Source of the DNA: Kurthia populi
GTDB lineage: Bacteria; Bacillota; Bacilli; Bacillales_A; Planococcaceae
Length of the DNA stretch: 64,000 bases
Assembly (NCBI RefSeq): GCF_042686175.1
Contig: NZ_JBHUOR010000040.1
Span: 86,614-150,613, forward strand
Direction of reading: 5' to 3'
Under the pieces are notes generated by a model, which saw nothing but the letters and a program-made list of their open reading frames with translations, was not told the origin of the DNA and did not search any database. Below, one piece after another: positions 9,090 to 18,116 of this stretch (its first letter is position 1; every line of letters starts with the position of its first letter). A program made the position numbers and the translations under genes.

Positions 9090-9884
9090 ATGAAAACAGA
9101 AGAAGTCATGTCTTACTATGCACATACAAAAATTGAATTTAACGATATGTTTACACACCGCGTGCCTGCAACGATTAATGGGATGGTTCACCACAGTTCA
9201 ACAGGATGCTGTAGCTTTGTGTTCCCACTTTCGGGTCAGGGGTATTTTACTTTTGATAATGTGCGCTATAAATTAATGCCAGGTATGGTGCTCCATATTA
9301 ATAATACGGCTGATATCGATATGAAGCCGATCGGTGGCGAGGGCTGTCATTATGCGGTAATTTACTATGATGTCGAAGAAACGGTTATTGCGCATGATCC
9401 ATTTGTCATTTCAATCGATGATTACGCTACTTGTCAACGTGCGGTTGAGCAAATGATGAAGGCGTTTACGACACCAGGGAATATTTCACGTGTACAAACA
9501 AAGGCGTACTTTATGCAATTTATTAGTGAAATGCTTGTCGCACACCAGCGCAGCAAGCATGTAGATCGTGAAGATGCGATGAGTGAGGCATTAGCCTTTA
9601 TGCGCCAGTATTATCAATCTGGCTTAACGGTGACGGAAGTAGCGGAGCGCTTTAATATTGAACGTCGTCGTTTTGCGCATTTATTTGAACGTTATACAGG
9701 CATTAATCCAAGTAATTATTTGATTGAACTACGCATTCAGCATGCCAAAGAATTAATGCGTGCTACAGATGAAACAATCGCATCTATTGCTGAAAAGGTT
9801 GGCTATGACGATCCATTTTATTTCAGCCGTATTTTCAAAAAATATACAGGGAAAGCACCGACTGCCTATCGTCAGTGTCTATAA
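9090..9884 (+). CDS. AraC family transcriptional regulator, probably Fur-controlled
   Basis: This regulator of about 264 residues has an N-terminal cupin-like sensor half and a C-terminal double helix-turn-helix. The second recognition helix sits in ATDETIASIAEKVGYDDPFY, followed by the FSRIFKKYTGKAPTAYR signature. Three starts (GTG 9081, ATG 9084, ATG 9090) are in frame. The AAGAAGTGAT element fits ATG 9090 best. The perfect Fur box upstream recalls Btr, the AraC-type activator of siderophore uptake in B. subtilis, but no siderophore-binding domain or transporter gene is adjacent, so its target must lie elsewhere. Confidence 0.88.
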   Translation: MKTEEVMSYYAHTKIEFNDMFTHRVPATINGMVHHSSTGCCSFVFPLSGQGYFTFDNVRYKLMPGMVLHINNTADIDMKPIGGEGCHYAVIYYDVEETVIAHDPFVISIDDYATCQRAVEQMMKAFTTPGNISRVQTKAYFMQFISEMLVAHQRSKHVDREDAMSEALAFMRQYYQSGLTVTEVAERFNIERRRFAHLFERYTGINPSNYLIELRIQHAKELMRATDETIASIAEKVGYDDPFYFSRIFKKYTGKAPTAYRQCL

Positions 9885-9969
9885 GCGCAAAAGTCTATTT
9901 TTTTAAGCTACAATGAGAACGCTTTTCATTTGGAATTACATAGGTTGATGCTTTAGGCATCACCAACAA

Positions 9970-10001
9970 AAAAGCCGAAATCCTAATAGATTTCGGCTTT
10001 T
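9970..10001. terminator. bidirectional terminator between araC-type gene and pxpC
   Basis: A 13-bp perfect stem (AAAAGCCGAAATC with GATTTCGGCTTTT) and 6-nt loop has A and T runs on both sides, so it can end both converging genes. Confidence 0.85.
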
Positions 10002-10003
10002 GC

Positions 10004-10948
10004 TTATAGCTGCTGTAAACGTACAGCTTGCGCTAATTTTCGTAAATACTGCGTTTGTTCAGTTAGTAAAGCATAGCTCTCTGTGAGTGTCACACATTCA
10101 AATTGGATGCTGTCGCCTGGCTTCATTTGGGCGAATACATGTAAATCACTCGCAATAACTTGTGCGATTCTTGGATAGCCGCCAGTCGTTTGGCGGTCGG
10201 CTAATAATACCGTGGGCTGTGCGTCATTTGATACTTGAATGGTGCCAAATAACACCGCATCTGATAACAGTTCCTCTGCTGAAACACGCTGCAGGGGGGT
10301 ACCCTTCAGACGGTAGCCCATACGGTCAGCTGCCGCCGTAATGTTATATCGTGTTGTTAAGAATTGCTGCTGACTCTCGGCGGTAAACTGTGCCCACTCA
10401 GGACCAGCTGTTACATGCACGGTCCAGTTCTTCTTTGCATAATGGGGTAGTTCTGCCTGCCATTTTACTTGCTGTGCTGTATGTTTGTAGACGGTAAGCG
10501 CATCACCTTTTTTAAGTGCACGTCCTTCGTAGCCTCCAATACCTGCCCGTAAATATGTGCTTTTTGAGTTCATAATAGCTGGTACATCGATGCCGCCGCG
10601 AAAGGCAATATAGTTGCGACAGCCGCTAAGTAATGGCCCAAGCTGTACGGTATCGCCGGCCTTGAGTGCGACAGGTCGGTAGCTTTGAAGCGGGTCCCTA
10701 CCGTTAATGGTTCCTTGAATGGCTGCGCCTGTCATCGCCACGACACAGTCATCGTCCGTCTTAAAACGTAGTCCACCCATCGTCACCTCAAGGACAGCCT
10801 CATCCTGTGCGTTGCCCACTAAAATATTCGCTGTTTGAAGTGCTAACGTATCCATGGCACCACTGACAATGACGCCATACTGTTGAAAGCCCTGACGCCC
10901 TATATCTTGAATGGTCGTCAGCATACCTGGTTTTTCAATGTGAATCAT
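10004..10948 (-). CDS. pxpC: 5-oxoprolinase subunit PxpC (KipA-type, biotin-dependent carboxyltransferase fold)
   Basis: This 314-residue protein of the KipA/AHS2 family starts MIHIEKPGMLTTIQDIGRQG, with the family stretches 'GQYGVIVSGAMD'-like and SDAVLFGTIQV. With PxpA and PxpB it forms the ATP-dependent prokaryotic 5-oxoprolinase that opens 5-oxoproline to glutamate. In B. subtilis the same protein (KipA) antagonises the KinA inhibitor KipI. Its ATG overlaps the pxpB stop by 4 nt (ATGA), which implies translational coupling. Confidence 0.9.
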   Translation of the reverse strand: MIHIEKPGMLTTIQDIGRQGFQQYGVIVSGAMDTLALQTANILVGNAQDEAVLEVTMGGLRFKTDDDCVVAMTGAAIQGTINGRDPLQSYRPVALKAGDTVQLGPLLSGCRNYIAFRGGIDVPAIMNSKSTYLRAGIGGYEGRALKKGDALTVYKHTAQQVKWQAELPHYAKKNWTVHVTAGPEWAQFTAESQQQFLTTRYNITAAADRMGYRLKGTPLQRVSAEELLSDAVLFGTIQVSNDAQPTVLLADRQTTGGYPRIAQVIASDLHVFAQMKPGDSIQFECVTLTESYALLTEQTQYLRKLAQAVRLQQL

Positions 10949-11658
10949 GCCATCATCTCCTCAAAATCTGCCGCTGAAATAGGCACGAATCGAATCATTG
11001 CACCCGCTTCGAGTAAAGTTGGCGGCATTTTTTCAGGCTGGAATAAAGCAAGTGGTGTCCGCCCGATAATCTGCCAGCCCCCGGGTGTTTCGATCGGATA
11101 AATTCCTGTCTGACTACCTGCGATGCCAACAGAACCTGCCTCGATTTTTAAACGAGGGCTCTTTTTCCGTGGCGTTGCAATGGTTTCATCAAGTCCACCT
11201 AAATAAGGAAAGCCTGGTGCAAAACCGAGCATATAAATTAAATAATGCGGTGTACTATGACGTTTAATCACTTCTTTGACCGATAGTTGATGATAACTAG
11301 CCACTTCCTCTAAATCAGGCCCGTATTCTCCGCCATAGCATACTGGTATATCAATGATTTTTGTAGTTGCCGCTGAAGTGGCCGCATCGACTGATACACA
11401 AGCTTTTAATGTCTCAATGACTGCCTGAGCAGGATTTTTAATACCTTGTGTTAGTAAATAAATGGCGTCATAGAGCACCGTTAGTGTTGTATAAGCAGGA
11501 ATCATTTCTTGAATGTATGGGATGTTTTGCGCGTCAATTTGCGCCATGGCCTGCGTAATCTGTCGTTGTGTAACGTCCGATACACTTGTGCCAAACTGCA
11601 TACGAATGGCCATCTCCCCAAATGGCATCCACTCAATTGCTTGCGTATTATGCATCAC
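10945..11658 (-). CDS. pxpB: 5-oxoprolinase subunit PxpB (KipI-type)
   Basis: This 237-residue AHS1/KipI-family protein contains the conserved core YLIYMLGFAPGFPYLGGLDE, then RKSPRLKIEAGSVGIAGSQTGIYP and PGGWQIIGRTPLALF. It is the partner of PxpC in the 5-oxoprolinase complex. KipI of B. subtilis also inhibits the sporulation kinase KinA, so a regulatory side role is possible. It is the first gene of a leftward pxpBC operon divergent from pxpA. A good dyad (11681-11700) sits just upstream. Confidence 0.9.
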   Translation of the reverse strand: MMHNTQAIEWMPFGEMAIRMQFGTSVSDVTQRQITQAMAQIDAQNIPYIQEMIPAYTTLTVLYDAIYLLTQGIKNPAQAVIETLKACVSVDAATSAATTKIIDIPVCYGGEYGPDLEEVASYHQLSVKEVIKRHSTPHYLIYMLGFAPGFPYLGGLDETIATPRKKSPRLKIEAGSVGIAGSQTGIYPIETPGGWQIIGRTPLALFQPEKMPPTLLEAGAMIRFVPISAADFEEMMA

Positions 11659-11680
11659 GTTGTCCCTCCAAATACCATTT

Positions 11681-11700
11681 TTCGGAATTGAAATTCTGAA
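11681..11700. promoter_or_regulatory. dyad upstream of pxpB, candidate IclR-type operator
   Basis: TTCGGAATT-GA-AATTCTGAA is a near-perfect 9-2-9 inverted repeat. The related half-sites TTCGGAA...GTTCC (11800-11816) and TACGGAATT (11821-11829) lie in front of the divergent pxpA. The GGAAT...ATTCC layout resembles operators of IclR-family regulators, and the B. subtilis kip locus encodes one (KipR). Confidence 0.45.
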
Positions 11701-11875
11701 TATAGGAATAATTATAACGAAAACTAGGATAAATTCAATAAATTATCAGAAAAAAAATACAATTCGCAACTTTACATCAAATAGTTGATTGTGATAATAT
11801 TCGGAATATAAGTTCCTAAATACGGAATTTAAAAACTGAATTATGGTTTTTAAAATAGCAATAAGGGGTGATTTG

Positions 11876-12634
11876 ATGTATCAAATTGATTTAAATTGTG
11901 ATCTCGGAGAAAGTTTTGGTGCGTATACACTTGGCAATGATGCGGCCATTCTCGATTATGTGACATCTGCTAATATTGCCTGTGGCTTTCATGCGGGTGA
12001 TCCAACTGTTATGAAAAAAACGGTTGAGCTTGCGCTTGAGAAAGAGGTTAAAATTGGCGCCCATCCAGGATTGCCAGATTTAGTTGGCTTTGGTCGCCGT
12101 AATATGGCGATTGCACCAGAAGATACGAAAAATATTGTCATCTATCAGCTTGGGGCACTGCAGGCATTTACGAAGGCTTTAGGGGGACAAGTCGAGCATG
12201 TGAAGCCACACGGGGCACTGTATAATATGGCCGCAAAAGATGCACGGCTTGCTGAGGCCATTGCAGAAGCGGTGTATGCTGTTGATCCATCGCTTGTCTT
12301 GTATGGCTTAGCAGGGAGCGAGCTTATTACAGCAGGTAAGCGCATCGGTCTTCAAACAGCAAATGAAGTATTTGCTGACCGTACATATCAGCAAGATGGT
12401 AGTCTGACACCACGTACACAGCCTCATGCGATGATTGAAACGGATGAGGAAGCGGTACGCCAGGTGATGACAATGGTCAAAGAGGGACATGTTCAAACAC
12501 AGCAGCAAACGAATTTTGCACTTGATGCGCATACGGTGTGTATCCACGGGGACGGTGCACATGCACTGACTTTTGCAAAATACATCCATGAAACATTAAC
12601 AAACAACCAAATAGACGTTACGGCGTATCGTTAG
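11876..12634 (+). CDS. pxpA: 5-oxoprolinase subunit PxpA (LamB/YcsF family)
   Basis: This protein of about 252 residues has the YcsF signature start MYQIDLNCDLGESFGAYTLG, followed by SANIACGFHAGDP, KIGAHPGLPDL and VKPHGALYN. These polar motifs line the active site of this TIM-barrel-like family. It is the third 5-oxoprolinase subunit. The ATG at 11876 has AAGGGGTGAT directly upstream. A longer frame from 11843 lacks a ribosome site. It heads the rightward operon pxpA-NRAMP-DUF1445. Confidence 0.92.
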   Translation: MYQIDLNCDLGESFGAYTLGNDAAILDYVTSANIACGFHAGDPTVMKKTVELALEKEVKIGAHPGLPDLVGFGRRNMAIAPEDTKNIVIYQLGALQAFTKALGGQVEHVKPHGALYNMAAKDARLAEAIAEAVYAVDPSLVLYGLAGSELITAGKRIGLQTANEVFADRTYQQDGSLTPRTQPHAMIETDEEAVRQVMTMVKEGHVQTQQQTNFALDAHTVCIHGDGAHALTFAKYIHETLTNNQIDVTAYR

Positions 12635-12651
12635 ACTTAGGGGGAACCACA

Positions 12652-13854
12652 ATGGGAGAAAAAGTCACACAAAAAGCGAGCCGTAGCGTCCTGCTCGGTG
12701 CCGCATTCTTAATGGCCACTTCATCAATTGGGCCAGGATTTTTAACACAAACAACTGTTTTTACAGAGCAGTTACTCGCAAGCTTTGGATTCGTTATTTT
12801 AGTATCTGTCTTACTCGATATTTTCGCGCAGATGAATGTTTGGCGCATTATCGTCGTTTCAGGCCTACGCGGACAAGAAATTGCGAATAAAGTATTGCCA
12901 GGGCTAGGAATTGTTTTAGCAGTGCTAATCGTATTTGGCGGTCTAGCATTTAATATAGGGAATGTCGCCGGTGCAGGGCTTGGCTTAAATGCGATGCTTG
13001 GCATGGATACGGTGACGGGGGCCATTTTAAGTGCCATTTTTGCCATCGTTATTTTCTTATTTAAAGAAGCAAGTAAAGTAATGGACCGCGCTGCACAAAT
13101 TGCCGGTGCTGTCATGATTTTCTTAATGTTTTATGTGGCTGTTTCAACACATCCACCTGTTGGCGAAGCGGTTGTGCGTACGTTCGCACCAACAGATATT
13201 AGCATTTTAGCAATTGTTACACTTGTTGGTGGTACAGTCGGTGGGTATATTACGTTCGCAGGTGGTCACCGCCTACTCGATGCGGGTCTTAAAGGCGTCG
13301 AAGCGATTCCAGAGGTCAATAAAAGCTCGATTACAGGGATTATAGTGACAGCAGTTATGCGTATTGCTTTATTCCTAGCAGTATTAGGTGTTGTATCACA
13401 AGGACTTAAACTTGATGCCGCAAACCCAGCTGCTTCTGTATTCCAATTAGCATTAGGTGATATTGGGTACCGTATTTTCGGTGTGATTATGTGGGCTGCC
13501 GCTGTAACATCAGTCGTTGGTGCCGCTTATACATCTGTTTCCTTTATTAAAACCTTCCATAAAAATATTGCAAAGTATGAAAACTGGATCATTATCGCGT
13601 TCATTGCTATTTCAACATTGATTTTCGCATTGATTGGCAAACCCGTAAATGTTCTTGTATTAGCAGGCGCATTAAACGGCTTAATTTTACCATTAGCACT
13701 AGGTACATTATTAATTGCGGTATACAAAAAAGATGTTGTCGGCAGCTACAAGCATCCGATATGGTTAACGATTACAGGTGCCTTTGTAGTTATCGTGATG
13801 GGTGTTCTTGGCATTATGACATTAATTGAACAAATCGGTATTTTAGTAGGCTAG
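12652..13854 (+). CDS. NRAMP-fold transporter lacking metal-site motifs (YcsG-like)
   Basis: This 400-residue membrane protein has about eleven hydrophobic helices and NRAMP-type order, 17 bp after pxpA. The TM1 region reads SSIGPGFLTQTTVFTEQLLA and lacks the DPGN metal motif. The TM6 region (GGTVGGYITFAGGHRLLD) lacks the MPH motif. It is therefore unlikely to carry manganese or iron by the canonical mechanism. Its fixed position in 5-oxoprolinase operons (ycsG in B. subtilis) suggests that it imports 5-oxoproline or a related acid, which is inference. Confidence 0.85.
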   Translation: MGEKVTQKASRSVLLGAAFLMATSSIGPGFLTQTTVFTEQLLASFGFVILVSVLLDIFAQMNVWRIIVVSGLRGQEIANKVLPGLGIVLAVLIVFGGLAFNIGNVAGAGLGLNAMLGMDTVTGAILSAIFAIVIFLFKEASKVMDRAAQIAGAVMIFLMFYVAVSTHPPVGEAVVRTFAPTDISILAIVTLVGGTVGGYITFAGGHRLLDAGLKGVEAIPEVNKSSITGIIVTAVMRIALFLAVLGVVSQGLKLDAANPAASVFQLALGDIGYRIFGVIMWAAAVTSVVGAAYTSVSFIKTFHKNIAKYENWIIIAFIAISTLIFALIGKPVNVLVLAGALNGLILPLALGTLLIAVYKKDVVGSYKHPIWLTITGAFVVIVMGVLGIMTLIEQIGILVG

Positions 13855-13865
13855 GAGGAATGACA

Positions 13866-14654
13866 ATGAACTATCAACAACAATCACCACAAGCAATTCG
13901 CGAAGCCGTTCGAAACGGGACCATTACAGGACCGACAGCTGGCTATGCGATGGGCTATGCGCAAGCTAATCTAGCTATTTTGAAAAAGGAGCATGCTTTT
14001 GATTTTCTATTGTTTGCACAACGAAATCCAAAAGCCTGTCCGATTTTAGATGTCATTGAGCCGGGGAGTGTATCGCCATCGCGTATCGCAAAGAACGCGG
14101 ATATTCGTACCGACATTCCAAAATACCGCATTTATAAACACGGGGAATTAGTCGAGGAAGTGAGCGATTTGAAGGACTACTGGTCAGACGATTTTGTGTG
14201 CTTCTTAATTGGCTGTAGCTTCTCATTTGAAAATGCATTGATGAATAATGACATCGACGTGCGTCATATTTCAGAAGGCTGTAATGTCCCAATGTTTAAG
14301 ACGAATATTGCCACAGAAAAAGCCGGTATATTTGAAGGGCCAACCGTTGTATCTATGCGTCCGATTCCTGAAGCAGAGGTCGTGCGCGCTGTTCAAGTAA
14401 CATCACGCTTTCCGTCCGTTCACGGCGCACCACTGCATATCGGCAATCCAGCGAGCATTGGCATTCGTGATGTGACAAAACCTGACTTTGGTGATGCAGT
14501 ACCAATCAAAGACGGCGAAGTGCCAGTGTTCTGGGCATGCGGCGTAACACCACAGGCCATTGCCATGCACGTTAAGCCGGATTTAATGATTACACATGCA
14601 CCAGGGCATATGTTTGTGACCGATGTAAAAGATGCATTTTACGGGGTTTTATAG
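13866..14654 (+). CDS. DUF1445 / putative hydro-lyase (YcsI-like)
   Basis: This protein of about 262 residues belongs to the YcsI/DUF1445 family, also called D-glutamate cyclase-like or putative hydro-lyase. Conserved stretches include DVIEPGSVSPSRIAKNADIR, CSFSFENALMN and PVFWACGVTPQ with ITHAPGHMFVTD. The ATG at 13866 is 6-7 nt after AGGAGG; the one at 13860 abuts it. As the last gene of the pxpA operon it probably makes or recycles an oxoproline/glutamate stereoisomer. The mammalian relative DGLUCY makes 5-oxo-D-proline from D-glutamate. Confidence 0.85.
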   Translation: MNYQQQSPQAIREAVRNGTITGPTAGYAMGYAQANLAILKKEHAFDFLLFAQRNPKACPILDVIEPGSVSPSRIAKNADIRTDIPKYRIYKHGELVEEVSDLKDYWSDDFVCFLIGCSFSFENALMNNDIDVRHISEGCNVPMFKTNIATEKAGIFEGPTVVSMRPIPEAEVVRAVQVTSRFPSVHGAPLHIGNPASIGIRDVTKPDFGDAVPIKDGEVPVFWACGVTPQAIAMHVKPDLMITHAPGHMFVTDVKDAFYGVL

Positions 14655-14671
14655 GGATACAACATAATCTA

Positions 14672-14714
14672 AAAAACGCGTTACTTTAGCATATAAAGTA
14701 ACGCGTTTTTTAAT
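14672..14714 (+). terminator. strong terminator closing the oxoprolinase operon
   Basis: A 16-bp perfect stem (AAAAACGCGTTACTTT with its complement) and a 7-nt loop are followed by T residues. It separates the pxp operon from the AT-rich operon that follows. Confidence 0.9.
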
Positions 14715-14808
14715 TGTGTGAAAGATCTCATTCATAATTATAAAATAAGATTAGAATAAAAAATAATCTTTTATTCATATAAAATAATTATTTTATAACA
14801 AAAAATAG

Positions 14809-14837
14809 TTCATTTGATTTAAAAATATAGTTATAAT
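14809..14837 (+). promoter_or_regulatory. candidate sigma-A promoter of the dynamin operon
   Basis: A perfect TATAAT at 14832-14837 lies 34 bp before the first ATG. At 17-bp spacing the -35 is TTCATT, a weak match. The surrounding 150 bp are very AT-rich. Confidence 0.4.
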
Positions 14838-14871
14838 AGTTTTAAATATTTGTTTTGAAAGGATGCTTTAA

Positions 14872-16527
14872 ATGATATTACAAAAGAAATTTGAATTTAT
14901 TAAAAAATTAAAAGAAAAATATAATCTACCATTACAAGAATTACAAGAACATATTCACTATATGCAAAATTTTAAGGTGACAACACCTATTATTGGAGGA
15001 TTTAGCACAGGGAAATCTACAATGATTAATGCTTTTTTAGGAGAAAAAATTTTACGAACAAATATTACAGCAGAAACCGCGATTCCAACAGAAATTTCAT
15101 ATGGTGCTTTCAATATACAAGCAGTAAAAGGCCATAATAAAAAATCACTGACATTAGATGAGTTGAAAAATCGAGAATTTTCTATTCAGGATACTGAGTA
15201 TATTGAAATTCAAACGAACCATGCAATGTTAGCACAATTACCAACAATAAAATTAGTAGATATGCCAGGATTTGATTCAGGTATTCAGGCGCATAATACA
15301 GCAATTGATCAATATTTACCTAAGAGTTTGGCATATATTTTGACATTTTCTGCTGAAGAACCCGTTATGAAAGAAAGTATTTCAGATTTTTTGAATGAAT
15401 TAAAAATACATGATGTGCCTGTTTATGTGTGTGTGACAAAAGCTGACAAAGTAACATCATCGACACTTGAAAAAAATATTGAAGCTATTCGTGATAGCGT
15501 AACATATTCTTTAGGCCTTGCTCCTAAAAAAGTTGTACCAATTTGGGCAAAAAAGAAGTTAAATGAAAATAATGAGAAAGTGATTGATGTAAATGGTTTA
15601 AAGAGTATTTTAAAAGACATTGAAGAAAATAGCCGCTTTATTTTTGAAAAACATTTTTCTTCATTATTAAAACAACATGTAACGATAGTGGAACAATATT
15701 TACAAGAAATGTTGAGAAGTACAGAGTTAACTGTTTCAGAATTAGATGAAAAAGAAGTGAGAATCCAAAGAGATATTGAACGAGTACAAGAGAAAGTAAC
15801 AGTTGAACAAAAACATTTTTCAACGCAATTAAGTAATAGTATTACAATAATTCAAGCAAAAATTAACGATGAATTACAAGCTAATAAAAATACACTTATT
15901 TCAATGCTTGCGAGTGGTCAAGATATTCAAACAAAACTTAATTTAATTGTTCGTATGGCTATCACACAAGGAATTAAAACAGAATTCGAACCAACTTTAC
16001 AAAAGCATATAAGTAAACTATCAAATGCAATTCAGTTAGATATGCCGATAGATACATTTAGACCTGAACAAAATAATATAGATGAAAAAACACATGAAAC
16101 ACTTAAAAATATTGCTTTGAAATCAGCGCCGCTTATTTTTACCGCAATTGGAGTAGCCTTAACAGGGCCAGTAGCTGCTATGATTATAGCTTCAATTCCG
16201 ATAATTGCAGATTTACTTTTCAACCAACATAAAGAAAAAGAAGCAAAGAAACAAGCAGAGAAAAAATTAGTAATGGAAATTATTCCACAAGTTTTACAAG
16301 TAGCAGATGTTCAAGTTGCAAATGAGTTGGAAAGTTATTCTGAAACTATTCATGCGATGATTCAAGAAGATTTAATAAAAAAACGTGATTTATTACAAAA
16401 AGCATTAGAGGATACACGTACACAAAAATTAAATGAGCAAGTTGAGCAACAGCAATTGATAAGTGAATGGGAGAAGGATCTTGAACAAGTAAGGGGGATT
16501 TTAAATGACGCTATCGTTACCATGTAG
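14872..16527 (+). CDS. dynamin-like GTPase 1 (LeoB/C-like)
   Basis: This 551-residue protein has a dynamin-type GTPase domain: G1 GFSTGKST at residues 43-50, G3 DMPG at 130-133, G4 TKAD at 189-192. Long helical, coiled-coil-prone segments follow from about 270. A hydrophobic hairpin with alternating Ala/Ile/Gly at about 418-452 (APLIFTAIGVALTGPVAAM) could insert into a membrane. Bacterial dynamin-like proteins remodel membranes, and some (LeoABC, Eleos) serve secretion or phage defence. It is the first gene of a five-gene operon with a GAAAGGATG site, and its 3' end overlaps the next gene by 23 nt. Confidence 0.85.
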   Translation: MILQKKFEFIKKLKEKYNLPLQELQEHIHYMQNFKVTTPIIGGFSTGKSTMINAFLGEKILRTNITAETAIPTEISYGAFNIQAVKGHNKKSLTLDELKNREFSIQDTEYIEIQTNHAMLAQLPTIKLVDMPGFDSGIQAHNTAIDQYLPKSLAYILTFSAEEPVMKESISDFLNELKIHDVPVYVCVTKADKVTSSTLEKNIEAIRDSVTYSLGLAPKKVVPIWAKKKLNENNEKVIDVNGLKSILKDIEENSRFIFEKHFSSLLKQHVTIVEQYLQEMLRSTELTVSELDEKEVRIQRDIERVQEKVTVEQKHFSTQLSNSITIIQAKINDELQANKNTLISMLASGQDIQTKLNLIVRMAITQGIKTEFEPTLQKHISKLSNAIQLDMPIDTFRPEQNNIDEKTHETLKNIALKSAPLIFTAIGVALTGPVAAMIIASIPIIADLLFNQHKEKEAKKQAEKKLVMEIIPQVLQVADVQVANELESYSETIHAMIQEDLIKKRDLLQKALEDTRTQKLNEQVEQQQLISEWEKDLEQVRGILNDAIVTM

Positions 16528-18115
16528 TGATGAGATTTTTCGGCAATTTGATTTGTTGAAAAATATTACACGTAATAATGATGTACAAACGATTAGTGTA
16601 AATTTAATAAAATTGGAAAAACTGTTGTATGAACAATTACCAGAAGAAATTAAAGATTTAGCACCTCCAAATTTCCCTGAATTATATTTTAATTTTAAAG
16701 TTGAGTATGGTAAAATGCGTGATTTTATGCTTTACGAGCCTCTTATTGGGAAACATGTTGTAGCATTAGGTGGAGGGTTTAGTAGTGGAAAATCTACATT
16801 TTTAAATACCTTACTAAACACAAAAGTTTTGCCCGCAAAAATTGATCCTTCTACTTCAGTTGCGACATATATTGTTTCTGGTGAAGAAATAAAAGTTCAA
16901 GGTATTAATGTATTTGATACGAAGATGAATTTATCTTTGGAAGATTTAAAAATGATTGCACATGGTTTTGGGCGTAGTACAGATAATGAAGGTGAAATCA
17001 TTTCTGAAGAAATAACATTAGGGCATATTTTAAAAAATTTGTTTTTACAAATTCCTACACAATCTTTTGAAAATATTGCATTTTTAGATACACCCGGTTA
17101 TTCAAAAGCTGATGTATCAACTCATTCAACTAAAACAGATGAAAAAATTGCACGTGCACAATTAAATACGGCGGATTATATTTTATGGTTTGTACCAGCA
17201 GATGCTGGAACGATTACTGAACAAGATATTCAGTTTATTAAAACGCTTTATACGGAAATACCACTTTGTGTCATTGTTAATAAAGCAGATAAAAAAACAG
17301 ATAATGATTTGGAACTGATTGTAGAAAATATTAAACAAGTTCTAGATTTAAAAGGAATTCGCTATACGAACGTATTTACATTTTCACGTAAAAAACATCA
17401 AGAATATGATAAAACATTTATTTTATCTCAACTAGCAGAATGGGACAAAGCAGTATATGAGGAATCATTTGCCTACAATTTTAAAAAATTATTTGTTAGA
17501 TGTAGAGAATATTATGAAAAACAAATTTCTATAGAAAATCGTCGATTAAATCATTTAAACCAGGCTTTGACGTTAGCGGAAAGTGAAATTCAGGACTATT
17601 TAATATCACTTGTATTAGAAAGTAAAGTACGTATTCAACTTTTAAAAGAAACGAAACAAAAATTAAAATTACTGCAAGATAATTTTTTTGTAGAATTAAA
17701 ATTTGTAGCGGATCAAGTTGGTATTTGTATGCCAGAGCCAGAAGAAATTGAATTGTTAAAAGATAAGACACAAAATTTATCTCAATTATTGCAAGCGTAT
17801 AAACAGAAACATAATATTAAAGAAAGCTATGATATTGAAGCGCTTTTAAGCAAAACATTTGCAAATACAGTATCAAAATTTTTTGAGCAACCAGGTCAAA
17901 AAAATTATGCGACTAGGTTAGCTGGAATATTAGAAAATGAACTTACTTTATTGCCAGAAGAAGTTAAATTTAATGATTATTTAAACCGTAACTCTGCTAT
18001 TTTTAGTGTATTGAACAATAATTTAGAGATTTCAGAGGATAAGAAGGATCTTAATGTAAATTTAGAACAACTTAATCAATTCACAACGATATTAAAAAAG
18101 ACTTTGGAGGATTAA
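16505..18115 (+). CDS. dynamin-like GTPase 2 (LeoB/C-like partner)
   Basis: This is a second dynamin-type GTPase of 536 residues with G1 GFSSGKST at 91-98, G3 DTPG at 195-198 and G4 NKAD at 259-262, then a mostly helical C-terminal half. The start overlaps gene 1, and an AAGGGGGAT site lies inside that gene, so the pair is translationally coupled, as expected for obligate heteromeric GTPases such as paired bacterial dynamins. No strong transmembrane segment is visible, so gene 1 may supply the membrane contact. Confidence 0.85.
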   Translation: MTLSLPCSDEIFRQFDLLKNITRNNDVQTISVNLIKLEKLLYEQLPEEIKDLAPPNFPELYFNFKVEYGKMRDFMLYEPLIGKHVVALGGGFSSGKSTFLNTLLNTKVLPAKIDPSTSVATYIVSGEEIKVQGINVFDTKMNLSLEDLKMIAHGFGRSTDNEGEIISEEITLGHILKNLFLQIPTQSFENIAFLDTPGYSKADVSTHSTKTDEKIARAQLNTADYILWFVPADAGTITEQDIQFIKTLYTEIPLCVIVNKADKKTDNDLELIVENIKQVLDLKGIRYTNVFTFSRKKHQEYDKTFILSQLAEWDKAVYEESFAYNFKKLFVRCREYYEKQISIENRRLNHLNQALTLAESEIQDYLISLVLESKVRIQLLKETKQKLKLLQDNFFVELKFVADQVGICMPEPEEIELLKDKTQNLSQLLQAYKQKHNIKESYDIEALLSKTFANTVSKFFEQPGQKNYATRLAGILENELTLLPEEVKFNDYLNRNSAIFSVLNNNLEISEDKKDLNVNLEQLNQFTTILKKTLED

Positions 18116-18116
18116 T

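Noticed and set aside
12618..13115. 165-codon frame opposite the NRAMP-fold gene
   Set aside because: Shadow of the membrane-protein codons; no ribosome site and no recognisable domain.
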